42,946 bases of DNA, taken from the NCBI RefSeq assembly GCF_016654115.1, contig NZ_JAEQAZ010000116.1:1-42946 (forward strand), written 5' to 3'. This DNA comes from Streptomyces sp. MBT53. Lineage in GTDB: Bacteria > Actinomycetota > Actinomycetes > Streptomycetales > Streptomycetaceae. The translations under genes were made by a program, and so were the position numbers. Positions 1 through 7,900 of this stretch are shown piece by piece (the first letter of the stretch is position 1; the number at the start of each line of letters is the position of its first letter). The notes beneath the pieces were generated by a model, which saw only the letters and a list, made by a program, of their open reading frames with translations, did no database searches and was not told where the DNA came from.

Positions 1-467
1 CCCCCAACACCCCCACCGCACCCTCCGGTTACCGCGTCGCCCACGACCCCGACGGCTTCGCGCTCGCCGTACCGGAGGACTTCACGCGCGTCCCGCAGGG
101 CGAGCGGATCTTCTACATGTCGCCGGGGGAGACCTTCCGGCTCGGCATCAGGATGTCCGACCCCGCGACGGGCGGCCCGCTCGCGGTGATGAAGAGCGCG
201 GCGGCCAAGGGGGCGGACACGAACCCCGGTTACCACGACGGCAAGGTCACCGACACCACCCACTACGGACACCCCGCCGCGCTCTGGGAGTTCACCTGGA
301 ACGGCTTCAGCACGGCGGAGGGGCCCCGGCACACCTACGACCTGTGCTGGGAGGAGGGCGGCCGGCTGTACGACGTGTGGGTGTCGGCGCCGGTCGGGAA
401 GGTGCGGGAGGCGAAGGAGTACTTCGATGTCGCGCTGGACACGTTCGTACCGGAGCAAAAGCAATAA
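1..467 (+). CDS. Ser/Thr protein kinase, C-terminal sensor domain (5' truncated by window edge)
   Basis: Open from the first base, read in the frame starting at position 3, and closed by TAA at 465-467, giving about 154 residues. There is no kinase domain in the visible part. The visible part resembles the C-terminal extracytoplasmic domains of the two complete kinases downstream: a GYRVAHDPDGFALAVPEDF opening (a substrate-like W/Y-x-x-H-x-x-x-G-F-A pattern), a central beta-rich stretch with GHPAALWEFTW, and a closing helix (AKEYFDVALDTF). I infer it is the tail of a third paralogous membrane kinase in a tandem cluster transcribed rightward. The next gene starts about 70 bp on. An internal ATG at 117 is not the true start, because the reading frame and similarity continue to the edge. 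It could instead be a stand-alone lipoprotein with the same domain; only upstream sequence would tell. Confidence 0.7.
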   Translation, partial: PNTPTAPSGYRVAHDPDGFALAVPEDFTRVPQGERIFYMSPGETFRLGIRMSDPATGGPLAVMKSAAAKGADTNPGYHDGKVTDTTHYGHPAALWEFTWNGFSTAEGPRHTYDLCWEEGGRLYDVWVSAPVGKVREAKEYFDVALDTFVPEQKQ

Positions 468-498
468 AGGTGACCGTTCGAGTCACGGGTGTGTGACC

Positions 499-510
499 GG
501 AACGCGTTCC
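499..510. promoter_or_regulatory. 12-bp perfect palindrome in kinase promoter region
   Basis: GGAACGCGTTCC is a perfect dyad in the 71-bp gap between the truncated kinase tail and the complete kinase gene. A looser inverted repeat (GTGAC-N7-GTCAC, 471-487) lies just before it. It is a possible operator; no regulator can be named from sequence. Confidence 0.3.
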
Positions 511-538
511 CTGTGGATACGGGAGCGGTCGCCGCGAT

Positions 539-2152
539 ATGGATGGACCCATGAGCAGTGACGGGGGACAGGGCGGCGGGTCCGACGAGACGACGAGTTT
601 TGTTCTGCAACCACCGAGACCGAAGGTGCCGCAGCCCTCGCGGGACGGTGGCACCGAACGTCTGATCGCCGGGCGCTACCGGCTGCTCGCCAAGCTCGGG
701 CACGGTGGCATGGGCACGGTGTGGCGGGCCCGGGACGAGACGATGGACCGCGAGGTCGCCGTCAAGGAACCCCGCCTCCCGGACCATCTTCCCGAACGCG
801 AACGTGACAACGCGTTCGAACGCATGCGCCGCGAGGCACGCGCGGCGGCCCGGCTCGACCACCCGGCCGTCGTGACCGTGCACGATGTGGCCGTCGTCGA
901 CGGCCGGCCCTGGATCGTGATGGAGCTGGTGACCGGCCGCTCGCTGGGTGAGGTGCTGCAGGAGGGCACCCTCGGCGCGCGCGACGCGGCCCGGATCGGC
1001 CTCCAGGTGCTGGGCGCCCTCGAAGCCGCGCACGCGGCGGGTGTCCTGCACCGTGACGTCAAGCCGGACAACGTCCTGCTCGGCCGCCACGACCGGGTCG
1101 TCCTGACCGACTTCGGGATAGCCCAGATCGAGGGCGAGACCAACCTGACCGACACCGGCGGCTTCGTCGGCTCGCCCGAATACATCGCGCCGGAACGGGT
1201 GTTGGGCCAGCGACCGGGACCCGCCTCCGACCTGTGGTCGCTCGGCGTGGTCCTGTACGCGGCGACGGAGGGCGTCTCCCCGTTCCGCCGCAGCAACACC
1301 CCCGCCACCCTGCAGTCGGTCCTCAACTCCGTGCCCGCGCCGCCGGTTTCGGCGCCGGGCCCGCTCGCCGACCTCATCACCGCCCTGCTCGCCAAGGACC
1401 CGTCGAGCCGTCCGAACGCGGTCCAGGTGCGCGCCGTGCTCGAAGCGGTGGCGAACCCGCCGGCTCCGGCGTCGACGCAGGAGGTGCGGCACCAGGAGGT
1501 GGGGTACGTCCAACGGCCCGCGGGAAAGCGCCGGTTGGGCCGCAAGGTGTGGTTCGGGCTCGGTGCCGTGGCCGTCGCGGCCGCGGTGGCCGCCGCGTAT
1601 GTGCTGATCGCCGATCCGTTCGCGGGGCCGCTGCCGGACGGCTGGAAGAAGCACCACGAGTCCGATGTGGCCGCCACGCTCGCGGTCCCGGCCGCGTACA
1701 AGCGGACCACCCCCGACCGCACTTCGGACAAGAGCCACTGGGTCACGTACACCGACCCGAGCGGCAGCATCTGGGTCTTCCTGAGCCTCGACAAGAAGTC
1801 CGAGGACACCAACGGCTACATCAAGGACTCGGCGGCGGCCGAAATGTACTCGGACAACGGCGACTTCAAGACCAACGGCAGTGTCGACCTCGACATGGGA
1901 AAGGCCGCGGAGACCGTCCCGAAGCCGACAGGGACGTACCAGGGCGAACCGTCCGCCGAGAACACGGTCGTCTACGACTCCGACGACACCCAGAACCCGC
2001 TCCCTCGCGAGCTGCGGATCCTCTACTACAAGACCTCCGCCGGGGACATGTACCGGCTCACGATCAGCTACCCGGGCAAGGGCGACTTCACGACCCGTGG
2101 CCGCGAGGTGGCGAGGGCGGCGATCGCCAACCTGGACGTCGACAAACTGTGA
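539..2152 (+). CDS. Transmembrane Ser/Thr protein kinase (Hanks type)
   Basis: Predicted 537-residue receptor-like kinase that phosphorylates Ser/Thr on cytoplasmic targets. The N-terminal kinase domain spans about residues 44-305: glycine loop GHGGMG (54-59), ATP-anchoring Lys76 in VAVK, catalytic HRDVKPDN loop with Asp173, DFG with Asp191, and an APE equivalent in IAPER. A Pro-rich juxtamembrane linker leads to one membrane span (about 338-358), placing the last 180 residues outside the cell. That outer domain is not PASTA; it matches the tails of the two neighbouring kinases. The start is uncertain: ATG at 551, preceded by GGATGGA, is also possible and would remove four residues. It is not obviously operonic with the LamG gene downstream, which has its own promoter between the two. 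Substrate and ligand are unknown. Confidence 0.93.
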   Translation: MDGPMSSDGGQGGGSDETTSFVLQPPRPKVPQPSRDGGTERLIAGRYRLLAKLGHGGMGTVWRARDETMDREVAVKEPRLPDHLPERERDNAFERMRREARAAARLDHPAVVTVHDVAVVDGRPWIVMELVTGRSLGEVLQEGTLGARDAARIGLQVLGALEAAHAAGVLHRDVKPDNVLLGRHDRVVLTDFGIAQIEGETNLTDTGGFVGSPEYIAPERVLGQRPGPASDLWSLGVVLYAATEGVSPFRRSNTPATLQSVLNSVPAPPVSAPGPLADLITALLAKDPSSRPNAVQVRAVLEAVANPPAPASTQEVRHQEVGYVQRPAGKRRLGRKVWFGLGAVAVAAAVAAAYVLIADPFAGPLPDGWKKHHESDVAATLAVPAAYKRTTPDRTSDKSHWVTYTDPSGSIWVFLSLDKKSEDTNGYIKDSAAAEMYSDNGDFKTNGSVDLDMGKAAETVPKPTGTYQGEPSAENTVVYDSDDTQNPLPRELRILYYKTSAGDMYRLTISYPGKGDFTTRGREVARAAIANLDVDKL

Positions 2153-2179
2153 GCGGTGCCGCGGCGGCGATCAATTCCG

Positions 2180-2202
2180 TTGTCAGTGGCGGCAGTTAAG
2201 GT
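2180..2202 (+). promoter_or_regulatory. PafBC-type DNA-damage promoter (perfect motif)
   Basis: TTGTCAGTG (2180-2188), an 8-bp spacer, then TAAGGT (2197-2202). This matches exactly the actinobacterial TTGTCRGTG-N8-TANNNT motif read by PafBC (also called RecA-NDp). A transcript would begin near 2209, about 31-37 nt before the LamG start. Confidence 0.8.
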
Positions 2203-2239
2203 CATTCTCTCTTTACTGTTCCTTGGGAGGGGATTGGCC

Positions 2240-3958
2240 TTGAGGATGTCCGACTGGAGACGCGCCGGGGTGACCTGCGTGACCCTGGCACTGACGACCG
2301 CCGCTCTGACCGGAGTCGCGACGGCGGCCGGTGACACCGAGGCGCCACAGGCACCGGTCGTCTCGTCGCCGGAGTACCCGGACGACGGGAACTGGCACGA
2401 CGGGGTGGGCAGTTACGGCACGTTCGTCATCGACTCGGCGTCCGACGACGTGGTGTCGTACCGCTACGAGTGGATGGGCGAGGCGCCGGGGACCCTCACG
2501 GCGGCCGAGCCCGGCGCCCCGGTCTCCCTGCGCCGACTGCCGCAGACGAACGGCCCGACGTACCTCTACGCCCAGGCGATCGACGCCGCGGGGAACGTCA
2601 GCTCCCGGACGACCTACTTCATCCTGGTCAGCGCGGGCCGGGCCGCGGTCACCCACTGGGACCCGCAGCACGACTCCGGCGCGGACACCGGCACCGGCGT
2701 CACCCCCGACGCACAGGGCCCCACCGGGACGAGCGTCACCTCCGCCGCCCGGTTCGACGGCACGGCCGAGGCGTACGCCACGCTCGACTCCCCGGTGGAC
2801 ACGGCGAAGATCTTCTCGGTCGGCGCCTGGGTCCGCCCGGACGCGCTCGACGCCGACATGACCGCCGTCGGCCGGACCGGCTTCTCCCTCGGTACGACGA
2901 CCAACTCCCCGGGATCCACGGCCACTTGGTCCTTCGCGCTCCCCACGGCGAGCGGCGGTTCGGTCCACCTCACCGGCGGCTCCCCCGAGCCGGGCGAGTG
3001 GGCCCATCTGGTCGGCGTGTACGACAGCGAGCAGCACACGGCCCGCCTCTACGTCGACGGAGACCTCGTCGCCACGGCGGAGAACACCGTCGCGGCCGGC
3101 GGCACGGGACCCCTGCGGCTCGGTTCCGAAGGGGACACCGAGGGCACTGAGAGCACCGGCCACTGGCACGGTCTGCTCACCGACGTGAACGTCTGGGACC
3201 GCGTGTACGTCCCGAAGGAGATCACGGCCGCCGCCACGCGCACCCCGCAGCGCCAGGGCTACTGGGACCTGGAGACGGCGACCGGCGGCAGCAGCCCCGA
3301 GTACGCGGGCGGTGCGCCGCTCACCCTGGCGGGCGACGCGTCGATCCACACGGCCACCGACGACTGCGACGTGAACCCCGACTGCACCCCGGCGCAGTAC
3401 CCCCTGGTGGGCTCCGGCGACCTCCTCCTGGACGGCGACGGCGACTACGCCACCACACCGGACGCGGTCCGCCCGTCCGACGCGGGCTTCTCCGTCACGA
3501 CCCACGTCCGCATCGACGGGGACACGGCCACGCACGACATGACGCTGCTGTCCCAACCCGGGGACCACACAAGCCTGTTCACCCTGCGCTATGTCGCGGC
3601 CTCCAAGTCCTGGCAGGCCGTGGTCGCCCACGAGGACAGCGCCGACGCACCGACCACCACGGTCACCGCGCCCGCCTCGCCGTTCGGGGCGGGGGAGGAC
3701 GAGTTCCTCGCGGTGGTCTACGACGAGAAGACGGACCAACTCCGCCTGTACGTCGACGACATCTACGCCTCCGACTCCGCGAGCGTGACGGGCAAGGACA
3801 CCTGGACCCCCACCGGCGACCTCCAGATCGGCCGCAGCGTCACGGCGGGCACCGGGACGGACTACCTGACCGGTGAGCTCGACGAGGTCCACACCTACGC
3901 CGGCGTGCTCGACCAGACCCGGCTGGCGATGTTGCGACTGGGCGGCTCGGATGCCTGA
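2240..3958 (+). CDS. Secreted LamG-domain (concanavalin-like) protein
   Basis: Predicted 572-residue exported protein. It begins with a short basic stretch and hydrophobic core (GVTCVTLALTTAALTGVA) ending near an Ala-rich cleavage site, a signal peptide. An Ig/fibronectin-like segment follows (about residues 30-135), then two LamG-like jelly-roll domains: about 160-335, with FDGTAEAYATLDSPVDTAKI, and about 390-565, with LDGDGDYATTPDAV. Such domains bind glycans or proteins; no catalytic module is seen. GGGAGGGG (2225-2232) sits 7 nt before TTG 2240, so I chose TTG; ATG 2246 in the same frame is the alternative. An upstream GTG at 2156 would lie before the promoter motif at 2180-2202 and is rejected. 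A DNA-damage-type promoter for a secreted binding protein is unexpected. Confidence 0.85.
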   Translation: MRMSDWRRAGVTCVTLALTTAALTGVATAAGDTEAPQAPVVSSPEYPDDGNWHDGVGSYGTFVIDSASDDVVSYRYEWMGEAPGTLTAAEPGAPVSLRRLPQTNGPTYLYAQAIDAAGNVSSRTTYFILVSAGRAAVTHWDPQHDSGADTGTGVTPDAQGPTGTSVTSAARFDGTAEAYATLDSPVDTAKIFSVGAWVRPDALDADMTAVGRTGFSLGTTTNSPGSTATWSFALPTASGGSVHLTGGSPEPGEWAHLVGVYDSEQHTARLYVDGDLVATAENTVAAGGTGPLRLGSEGDTEGTESTGHWHGLLTDVNVWDRVYVPKEITAAATRTPQRQGYWDLETATGGSSPEYAGGAPLTLAGDASIHTATDDCDVNPDCTPAQYPLVGSGDLLLDGDGDYATTPDAVRPSDAGFSVTTHVRIDGDTATHDMTLLSQPGDHTSLFTLRYVAASKSWQAVVAHEDSADAPTTTVTAPASPFGAGEDEFLAVVYDEKTDQLRLYVDDIYASDSASVTGKDTWTPTGDLQIGRSVTAGTGTDYLTGELDEVHTYAGVLDQTRLAMLRLGGSDA

Positions 3959-3986
3959 CCGGGCGCTGGGATAAGGAGAGTTGGCG

Positions 3987-4331
3987 GTGGGGACACCGGA
4001 GACGGCGAGTCACGAGGACCTGTCGGCCGCGAGCGTGCGCGCGCTCGCCGACCGAGGTCTGCCGCAGGACGTGATCGCCGTGCGCGCGGCCTGCCGCCAC
4101 TTCTCCGTCATCGAACTCGAACAGCTCGGACTGCGGGACGCGGGCCCCGAGTTCGACCTCCCCGGCCTGCGGGACCGGCTGGAGGGCGTGGTCTGGATGA
4201 GCGACGAGGAGTTCGCGGCCCACGGACTCGGCCCGGAGGAGATCGAGGAGCTGCGGCGATGGGCCCTGGAATGGGAATCCGACCTGGGCCTGAGACTCGC
4301 GGAGGAGTACGACGACCCCGAGGACGGATAG
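3987..4331 (+). CDS. Conserved small hypothetical protein
   Basis: Predicted 114-residue, acidic, helical, soluble protein with no membrane span or signal peptide; I recognise no family. An AAGGAG Shine-Dalgarno at 3973-3978 is 8 nt before GTG 3987. The in-frame TTG at 3981 would be only 2 nt from it, so GTG is the likely start. The gap from the LamG stop is 28 bp with no promoter visible, so the two are probably co-transcribed from the damage-type promoter at 2180. The C-terminal half is rich in Glu (EEIEELRRWALEWES). The stop codon abuts the convergent AraC-type gene with no gap. Confidence 0.75.
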   Translation: MGTPETASHEDLSAASVRALADRGLPQDVIAVRAACRHFSVIELEQLGLRDAGPEFDLPGLRDRLEGVVWMSDEEFAAHGLGPEEIEELRRWALEWESDLGLRLAEEYDDPEDG

Positions 4332-5225
4332 CTACGAACTCCCCGCCGACATCCGGTACTTGCCCGGAGTCACCCCGAACTCCCGGCTGAACGCGTGCGA
4401 CAGGGCATAGGGGCTGCCATATCCCGCCTCGCGGGCCACGGTTGTCAGCGAGGCGTCCGTGTCCCGCAGGCGGGTCGCCGCCAACGTCAGCCGCCACCAC
4501 GTCAGATACGCCATCGGCGCCCGCCCCACCAGCGCGGTGAACCGGCGGACCAGCGTCGCCCGGGACACCCCCGCCGTCGCGGCCAGCCGGTCGTTGGTCC
4601 AGGGGGCGGCCGGGTCGGAGTGCAGCGCCCGTAGCGCGGCCGTGGTCACCGGATCGCTCAGCACGGACGGCCAACTGCCGCTCTCCGCCTGGGACATCCA
4701 CGCCCGCACCATGTAGATCAGCAGCAGGTCGAGCAGGCTCGGCAGCGCCAGGCAGGCCCCCGGCCGTCGTTCGTCCAGCTCCTGCGCCAACAGGTCCACC
4801 GCGGCCCGGAGTTCGGGATGGCGGCCGACCCGGTTCGGCAGATGGACCACCTCGGGCAGCTCCGCCATCAGCGGATGCGTACGGCTCCGGTCTAGCCGGT
4901 ACTTCCCGCACAACAGCTCCACCTCGGGCCCGTCCCCGACCGGCCGGCGCATCTCCTCGAACGGCACCGCACGTGCCGTGTCGCCGGACGGGTCCGCCAG
5001 CACATGCCCGGCTCCGTGCGGCAGCAGTACGACGTCCCCGGCGCCCAGCACCACCGGCTCGCCACCCCCGTCGGCCACCAGCCGACAACTCCCCGCGAGC
5101 ACGACATGGAACCCCGCACCCTCGTACGGCGCCAGCCGGGTGCACCAACTCCCGCCCACCCGCAGCCGGTTGGAGGACGGCTGCCCGGTCCGCACGGCGG
5201 AGATCGCGTCGCTCACCACATCCAT
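4332..5225 (-). CDS. AraC-family transcriptional regulator with cupin sensor
   Basis: Predicted 297-residue regulator. The N-terminal half (about 1-180) is a cupin/AraC-ligand-binding fold with VVLGAGDVVLLPHGAGHVL, the pattern of a small-molecule pocket. The C-terminal 100 residues hold two helix-turn-helix motifs of the AraC/XylS type, ending in the family signature GYGSPYALSHAFSREFG followed by TPGKYR. The gene is divergent from the metallo-hydrolase at 5328 across a 102-bp gap that holds a 13-bp dyad, so regulation of that neighbour is the natural inference. The start ATG at 5225 is 6 nt after a TAGTCT -10 box (5237-5232), so the mRNA is probably leaderless. The inducer is unknown. Confidence 0.9.
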   Translation of the reverse strand: MDVVSDAISAVRTGQPSSNRLRVGGSWCTRLAPYEGAGFHVVLAGSCRLVADGGGEPVVLGAGDVVLLPHGAGHVLADPSGDTARAVPFEEMRRPVGDGPEVELLCGKYRLDRSRTHPLMAELPEVVHLPNRVGRHPELRAAVDLLAQELDERRPGACLALPSLLDLLLIYMVRAWMSQAESGSWPSVLSDPVTTAALRALHSDPAAPWTNDRLAATAGVSRATLVRRFTALVGRAPMAYLTWWRLTLAATRLRDTDASLTTVAREAGYGSPYALSHAFSREFGVTPGKYRMSAGSS

Positions 5226-5231
5226 GCGGTC

Positions 5232-5237
5232 AGACTA
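5232..5237 (-). promoter_or_regulatory. -10 box of AraC-type regulator gene (leaderless)
   Basis: TAGTCT (TANNNT) lies 6 nt before the ATG on the minus strand, so transcription should start at or next to the start codon. No good -35 is visible. Confidence 0.5.
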
Positions 5238-5272
5238 CGCCCAGGGGGCATCGATGAGCCGTGTGCGTATCC

Positions 5273-5285
5273 GAATGAGTCATTC
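5273..5285. promoter_or_regulatory. Candidate operator, 13-bp perfect dyad
   Basis: GAATGA-G-TCATTC is a perfect inverted repeat lying 5 bp upstream of the -35 of the metallo-hydrolase promoter, in the intergenic region shared with the AraC-type regulator. Its position fits an activator or dual regulator site. Confidence 0.45.
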
Positions 5286-5290
5286 ACGCA

Positions 5291-5320
5291 TTGAGACACT
5301 CGCCGATGCCTCCCTAGGCT
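5291..5320 (+). promoter_or_regulatory. Leaderless promoter of MBL-fold gene
   Basis: -35 TTGAGA (5291-5296), 18-bp spacer, -10 TAGGCT (5315-5320), then 7 nt to ATG 5328. This is a main-sigma-type promoter with the transcript starting at the start codon; no Shine-Dalgarno is present. Confidence 0.6.
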
Positions 5321-5327
5321 CGTTTCC

Positions 5328-6221
5328 ATGACCGAGGACAACACACAGACCCTGAAGATCGGCGACGTCGAGGTCGTCCGAGTCGTCGAATGGCACCAGC
5401 CCTTCATTCCCGCCCGCACCCTCGTCCCGGACGTGCCGCCCGAGGTGTGGCAGGACAACCGCGACGTGCTCGCCCCCGACCACTGGGACCCCGACAGCGA
5501 TCGGGCGGTCGTGGCACTGCAGACCTGGGTGCTGCGCAGCGCCGGGCGGACCGTGCTCGTGGACACCGGCGTCGGCAACGGCCGCGAGCGGCCCGGCAAT
5601 CCGCTGTTCCACATGAGCCAGGGCGACCTGCCGGGACGGCTGGCACGGGCCGGCGTACGGCCGGAGGAGGTCGACGTCGTCGTCAACACCCACATCCACG
5701 GCGACCACGTCGGCTGGAACACCCATGACGTGGACGGGAGTTGGCAGCCGCTGTTCCCCAACGCGAGCTATCTCCTCCCCGCCGCCGACGACTTCCACTT
5801 CGGCCCCGAGAACCACTACGGCGGCGAGGTGACGCCCGACGACCGCCTGACCTACGAGGACAGCATCGCGCCCGTGCACCGCGCCGGGCTGGCCACCCTG
5901 TGGGACGGCACCCACCACATCGACGACCACCTCACGCTGGAGTCCGCGCCCGGACACACCCCCGGTTCCTGCGTCCTGCGGCTCGCCTCCGGCGGTGAAC
6001 GGGCCGTGTTCGTCGGGGACTTGCTGCACAGCCCGGTCCAGATCGGGCATCCCGAGCGCAGCAGCTGCTTCTGCCTCGATCCCCGGCAGGCCGCCGCGAG
6101 CCGCCGGCGCGTACTCGAACGGGCCGCCGACAAAAGGGAGTTGGTGATTCCGGCACACTTCGGCGGGACCGGGGTCGCGAAGGTGTGGCGGACGGGCGAC
6201 ACGCTGGCGCTCGGGAAGTAG
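5328..6221 (+). CDS. MBL-fold metallohydrolase
   Basis: Predicted 297-residue metallo-beta-lactamase-fold enzyme. The dinuclear metal site is complete: HIHGDH at residues 122-127 (His122, His124, Asp126, His127), His210 in APGHTPGS, Asp in FVGDLL, and His277 in VIPAHFGG. The arrangement, with a C-terminal His in a PAHF motif, is that of the AHL-lactonase-like/quinolone-hydrolase group, so a lactone or ester substrate is plausible but unproven. It is cytoplasmic, with no signal peptide. It is divergent from an AraC-type regulator, suggesting inducible use on an exogenous compound. The ATG was chosen because the promoter -10 is 7 nt upstream. Confidence 0.88.
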   Translation: MTEDNTQTLKIGDVEVVRVVEWHQPFIPARTLVPDVPPEVWQDNRDVLAPDHWDPDSDRAVVALQTWVLRSAGRTVLVDTGVGNGRERPGNPLFHMSQGDLPGRLARAGVRPEEVDVVVNTHIHGDHVGWNTHDVDGSWQPLFPNASYLLPAADDFHFGPENHYGGEVTPDDRLTYEDSIAPVHRAGLATLWDGTHHIDDHLTLESAPGHTPGSCVLRLASGGERAVFVGDLLHSPVQIGHPERSSCFCLDPRQAAASRRRVLERAADKRELVIPAHFGGTGVAKVWRTGDTLALGK

Positions 6222-6265
6222 GGCGCGCGTCGACAAGGCCGTATCCGGCACGGTACTGATGGGGC

Positions 6266-7774
6266 ATGAGCGAAGTCGGCGAACAGGTGCGCGACGGACG
6301 GCTGGTCGGCGGTCGCTACCGGTTGCTCGAACGGATCGGTTCCGGCGGCATGGGCACCGTATGGCGGGCCTTCGACGAACTCGTGGACCGTGAAGTCGCC
6401 GTCAAACAGCCACGGTTGCCCGGCGACCCGGAGGACGAGGAGTTCCGGCGCGCCGCCCACCGGCTCTACCGCGAGGCGCGCGCCGCCGCCCGGGTCGACC
6501 ACCCCTCCGCCGTCGCCATCCACGACGTCGTCATCGAGGACGACCAACTCCCGTGGATCGTCATGGAGTTGGTGCGCGGCGAGTCCCTGCACGAACTGCT
6601 CAGGCGCGGACGCCTCACCCCCGCCGAGTCCGCGCGCATCGGCCGCGCCGTCCTCGGCGCCCTGAGCGCCGCGCACGCCGTGGGGATCGTGCACCGTGAC
6701 GTGAAGCCCGCCAACGTCCTGCTCGGTCCCCACGACCGCGTCGTCCTCACCGACTTCGGCATCGCGCACATCCAGGGCGAGGAATCCCTCACCGCCAGCG
6801 GGGAGTTCGTCGGCTCGCTCGAGTTCATCGCCCCCGAGCGCATGTCGGGCACCGGCGCCGGACCGGCCTCCGACCTGTGGTCCCTCGGCGTCCTCCTGTA
6901 CGCGGCCGTCGAAGGGGCGTCCCCCTTCCGCCGTACGACCGTGGAGTCCACGCTCGGCGCGATCCTGGCCGGCGAACCGCCCGAGCCGACCCGGGCGGGG
7001 CCTCTCGGACCGCTGCTCGTACGGATGTTGGCCCGGGACCCGGAGGAACGGCCGGGGGCGGAGGAGGTCGGCGCGGTACTGGAGGCGGTGGCCGCGGGGA
7101 AGGACGTACCGGAGCCGGCGGTCGCCACCCAGGACGCGGCGCCCGCCCCGGAGCCCGAAGAGGCGGCCGCCGTCCCCGACGCCGTACCCGAACCCGGGCC
7201 GGAGCTCAGGAGACCCAGGTCCCGTCCCCGGCGCGCCCTTCTCGTCACCCTCGGGGTGCTCCTCCTGGCGGGTCTTGTCTTCGGCACTCTCCTGGAGAGA
7301 TTCCTCGGCAAGGACTCGGACTCCTGGACCGCCCACCAGCGGGACGGCATGAGCGCGGTCCTCTTCCTCCCGCCCCAGTACCAGCTTCTGGAGACACAGG
7401 CGGCAGCCGGCAGCCGCACGGTCACCTACGGCGTCGGCGCTCTCCGCGTCCGCCTCACCGAATGGGACAAGGCCGCCGACACGCCCCTCGCCGAAGCGCA
7501 CACGCTGGGCCGGGGCACGTCCGACCCGCAGTACACCCGCACCGGCTTCCGCGGGAACAAGGACGCGGTCCTCGCCGACACCACCTACACGCAGTCGGGC
7601 GTCCCCACCCGCGCCATGGCCCTGATCGTCCGCACCGCCGACCAGCGCATGTACGAACTGCGCGTGGACATGCCCAAGGGCACACCGGCGGAGAAGAAGG
7701 GCACCGCGCTCTTCAAGGGCGCCCGCGCCCGGCTCACCCTCCCGGAAACTGGTCCGGCGGCGACCGGCCGTTGA
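6266..7774 (+). CDS. Transmembrane Ser/Thr protein kinase (Hanks type)
   Basis: Predicted 502-residue receptor-like kinase, paralogous to the 539-2152 gene. The kinase domain is at about residues 17-275: glycine loop GSGGMG (25-30), Lys47 in VAVK, HRDVKPAN with catalytic Asp145, and DFG Asp163. A Pro/Glu/Ala-rich linker (about 277-315) precedes a single span at about 323-343, and about 155 residues lie outside the cell, opening with DSWTAHQRDGMSAVLFLP, the same pattern as its neighbours. It has no PASTA repeats. ATG 6266 is preceded by a weak GGGG. The MBL stop is 45 bp upstream. All key catalytic residues are present, so it should be active; the signal it senses is unknown. Confidence 0.93.
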   Translation: MSEVGEQVRDGRLVGGRYRLLERIGSGGMGTVWRAFDELVDREVAVKQPRLPGDPEDEEFRRAAHRLYREARAAARVDHPSAVAIHDVVIEDDQLPWIVMELVRGESLHELLRRGRLTPAESARIGRAVLGALSAAHAVGIVHRDVKPANVLLGPHDRVVLTDFGIAHIQGEESLTASGEFVGSLEFIAPERMSGTGAGPASDLWSLGVLLYAAVEGASPFRRTTVESTLGAILAGEPPEPTRAGPLGPLLVRMLARDPEERPGAEEVGAVLEAVAAGKDVPEPAVATQDAAPAPEPEEAAAVPDAVPEPGPELRRPRSRPRRALLVTLGVLLLAGLVFGTLLERFLGKDSDSWTAHQRDGMSAVLFLPPQYQLLETQAAAGSRTVTYGVGALRVRLTEWDKAADTPLAEAHTLGRGTSDPQYTRTGFRGNKDAVLADTTYTQSGVPTRAMALIVRTADQRMYELRVDMPKGTPAEKKGTALFKGARARLTLPETGPAATGR

Positions 7775-7854
7775 TCATCCCCGCACAACGCCCTGATCAG
7801 CGCGTTCGTTGCCAGTGATCGCTGGCGTGGTGTGAGCGCCTGGTGAATCCCGAT

Positions 7855-7893
7855 TACCGACGGGTACCCAAACCCTCCGTGGCGGCATACCCT
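7855..7893 (+). promoter_or_regulatory. Dyad operator and leaderless -10 for gabD2-like gene
   Basis: TACC-GACG-GGTA (7855-7866) is a short dyad resembling TetR-family operators. A TACCCT -10 (7888-7893) lies 7 nt before ATG 7901, implying a leaderless mRNA. The dyad falls at about the -35 region, so binding there would likely repress. Confidence 0.45.
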
Positions 7894-7900
7894 GCCGCAC

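Noticed and set aside
335..1738. Long minus-strand ORF antisense to the first complete kinase
   Set aside because: Shadow of GC-rich third positions in the kinase gene; Arg/Gly/His-rich composition with no domain and no ribosome site. The same applies to the many other long antisense frames in the window.
3840..4223. Minus-strand ORF opposite the small hypothetical gene
   Set aside because: No ribosome site and composition of an antisense shadow; the plus-strand gene has a clear AAGGAG and operon position.
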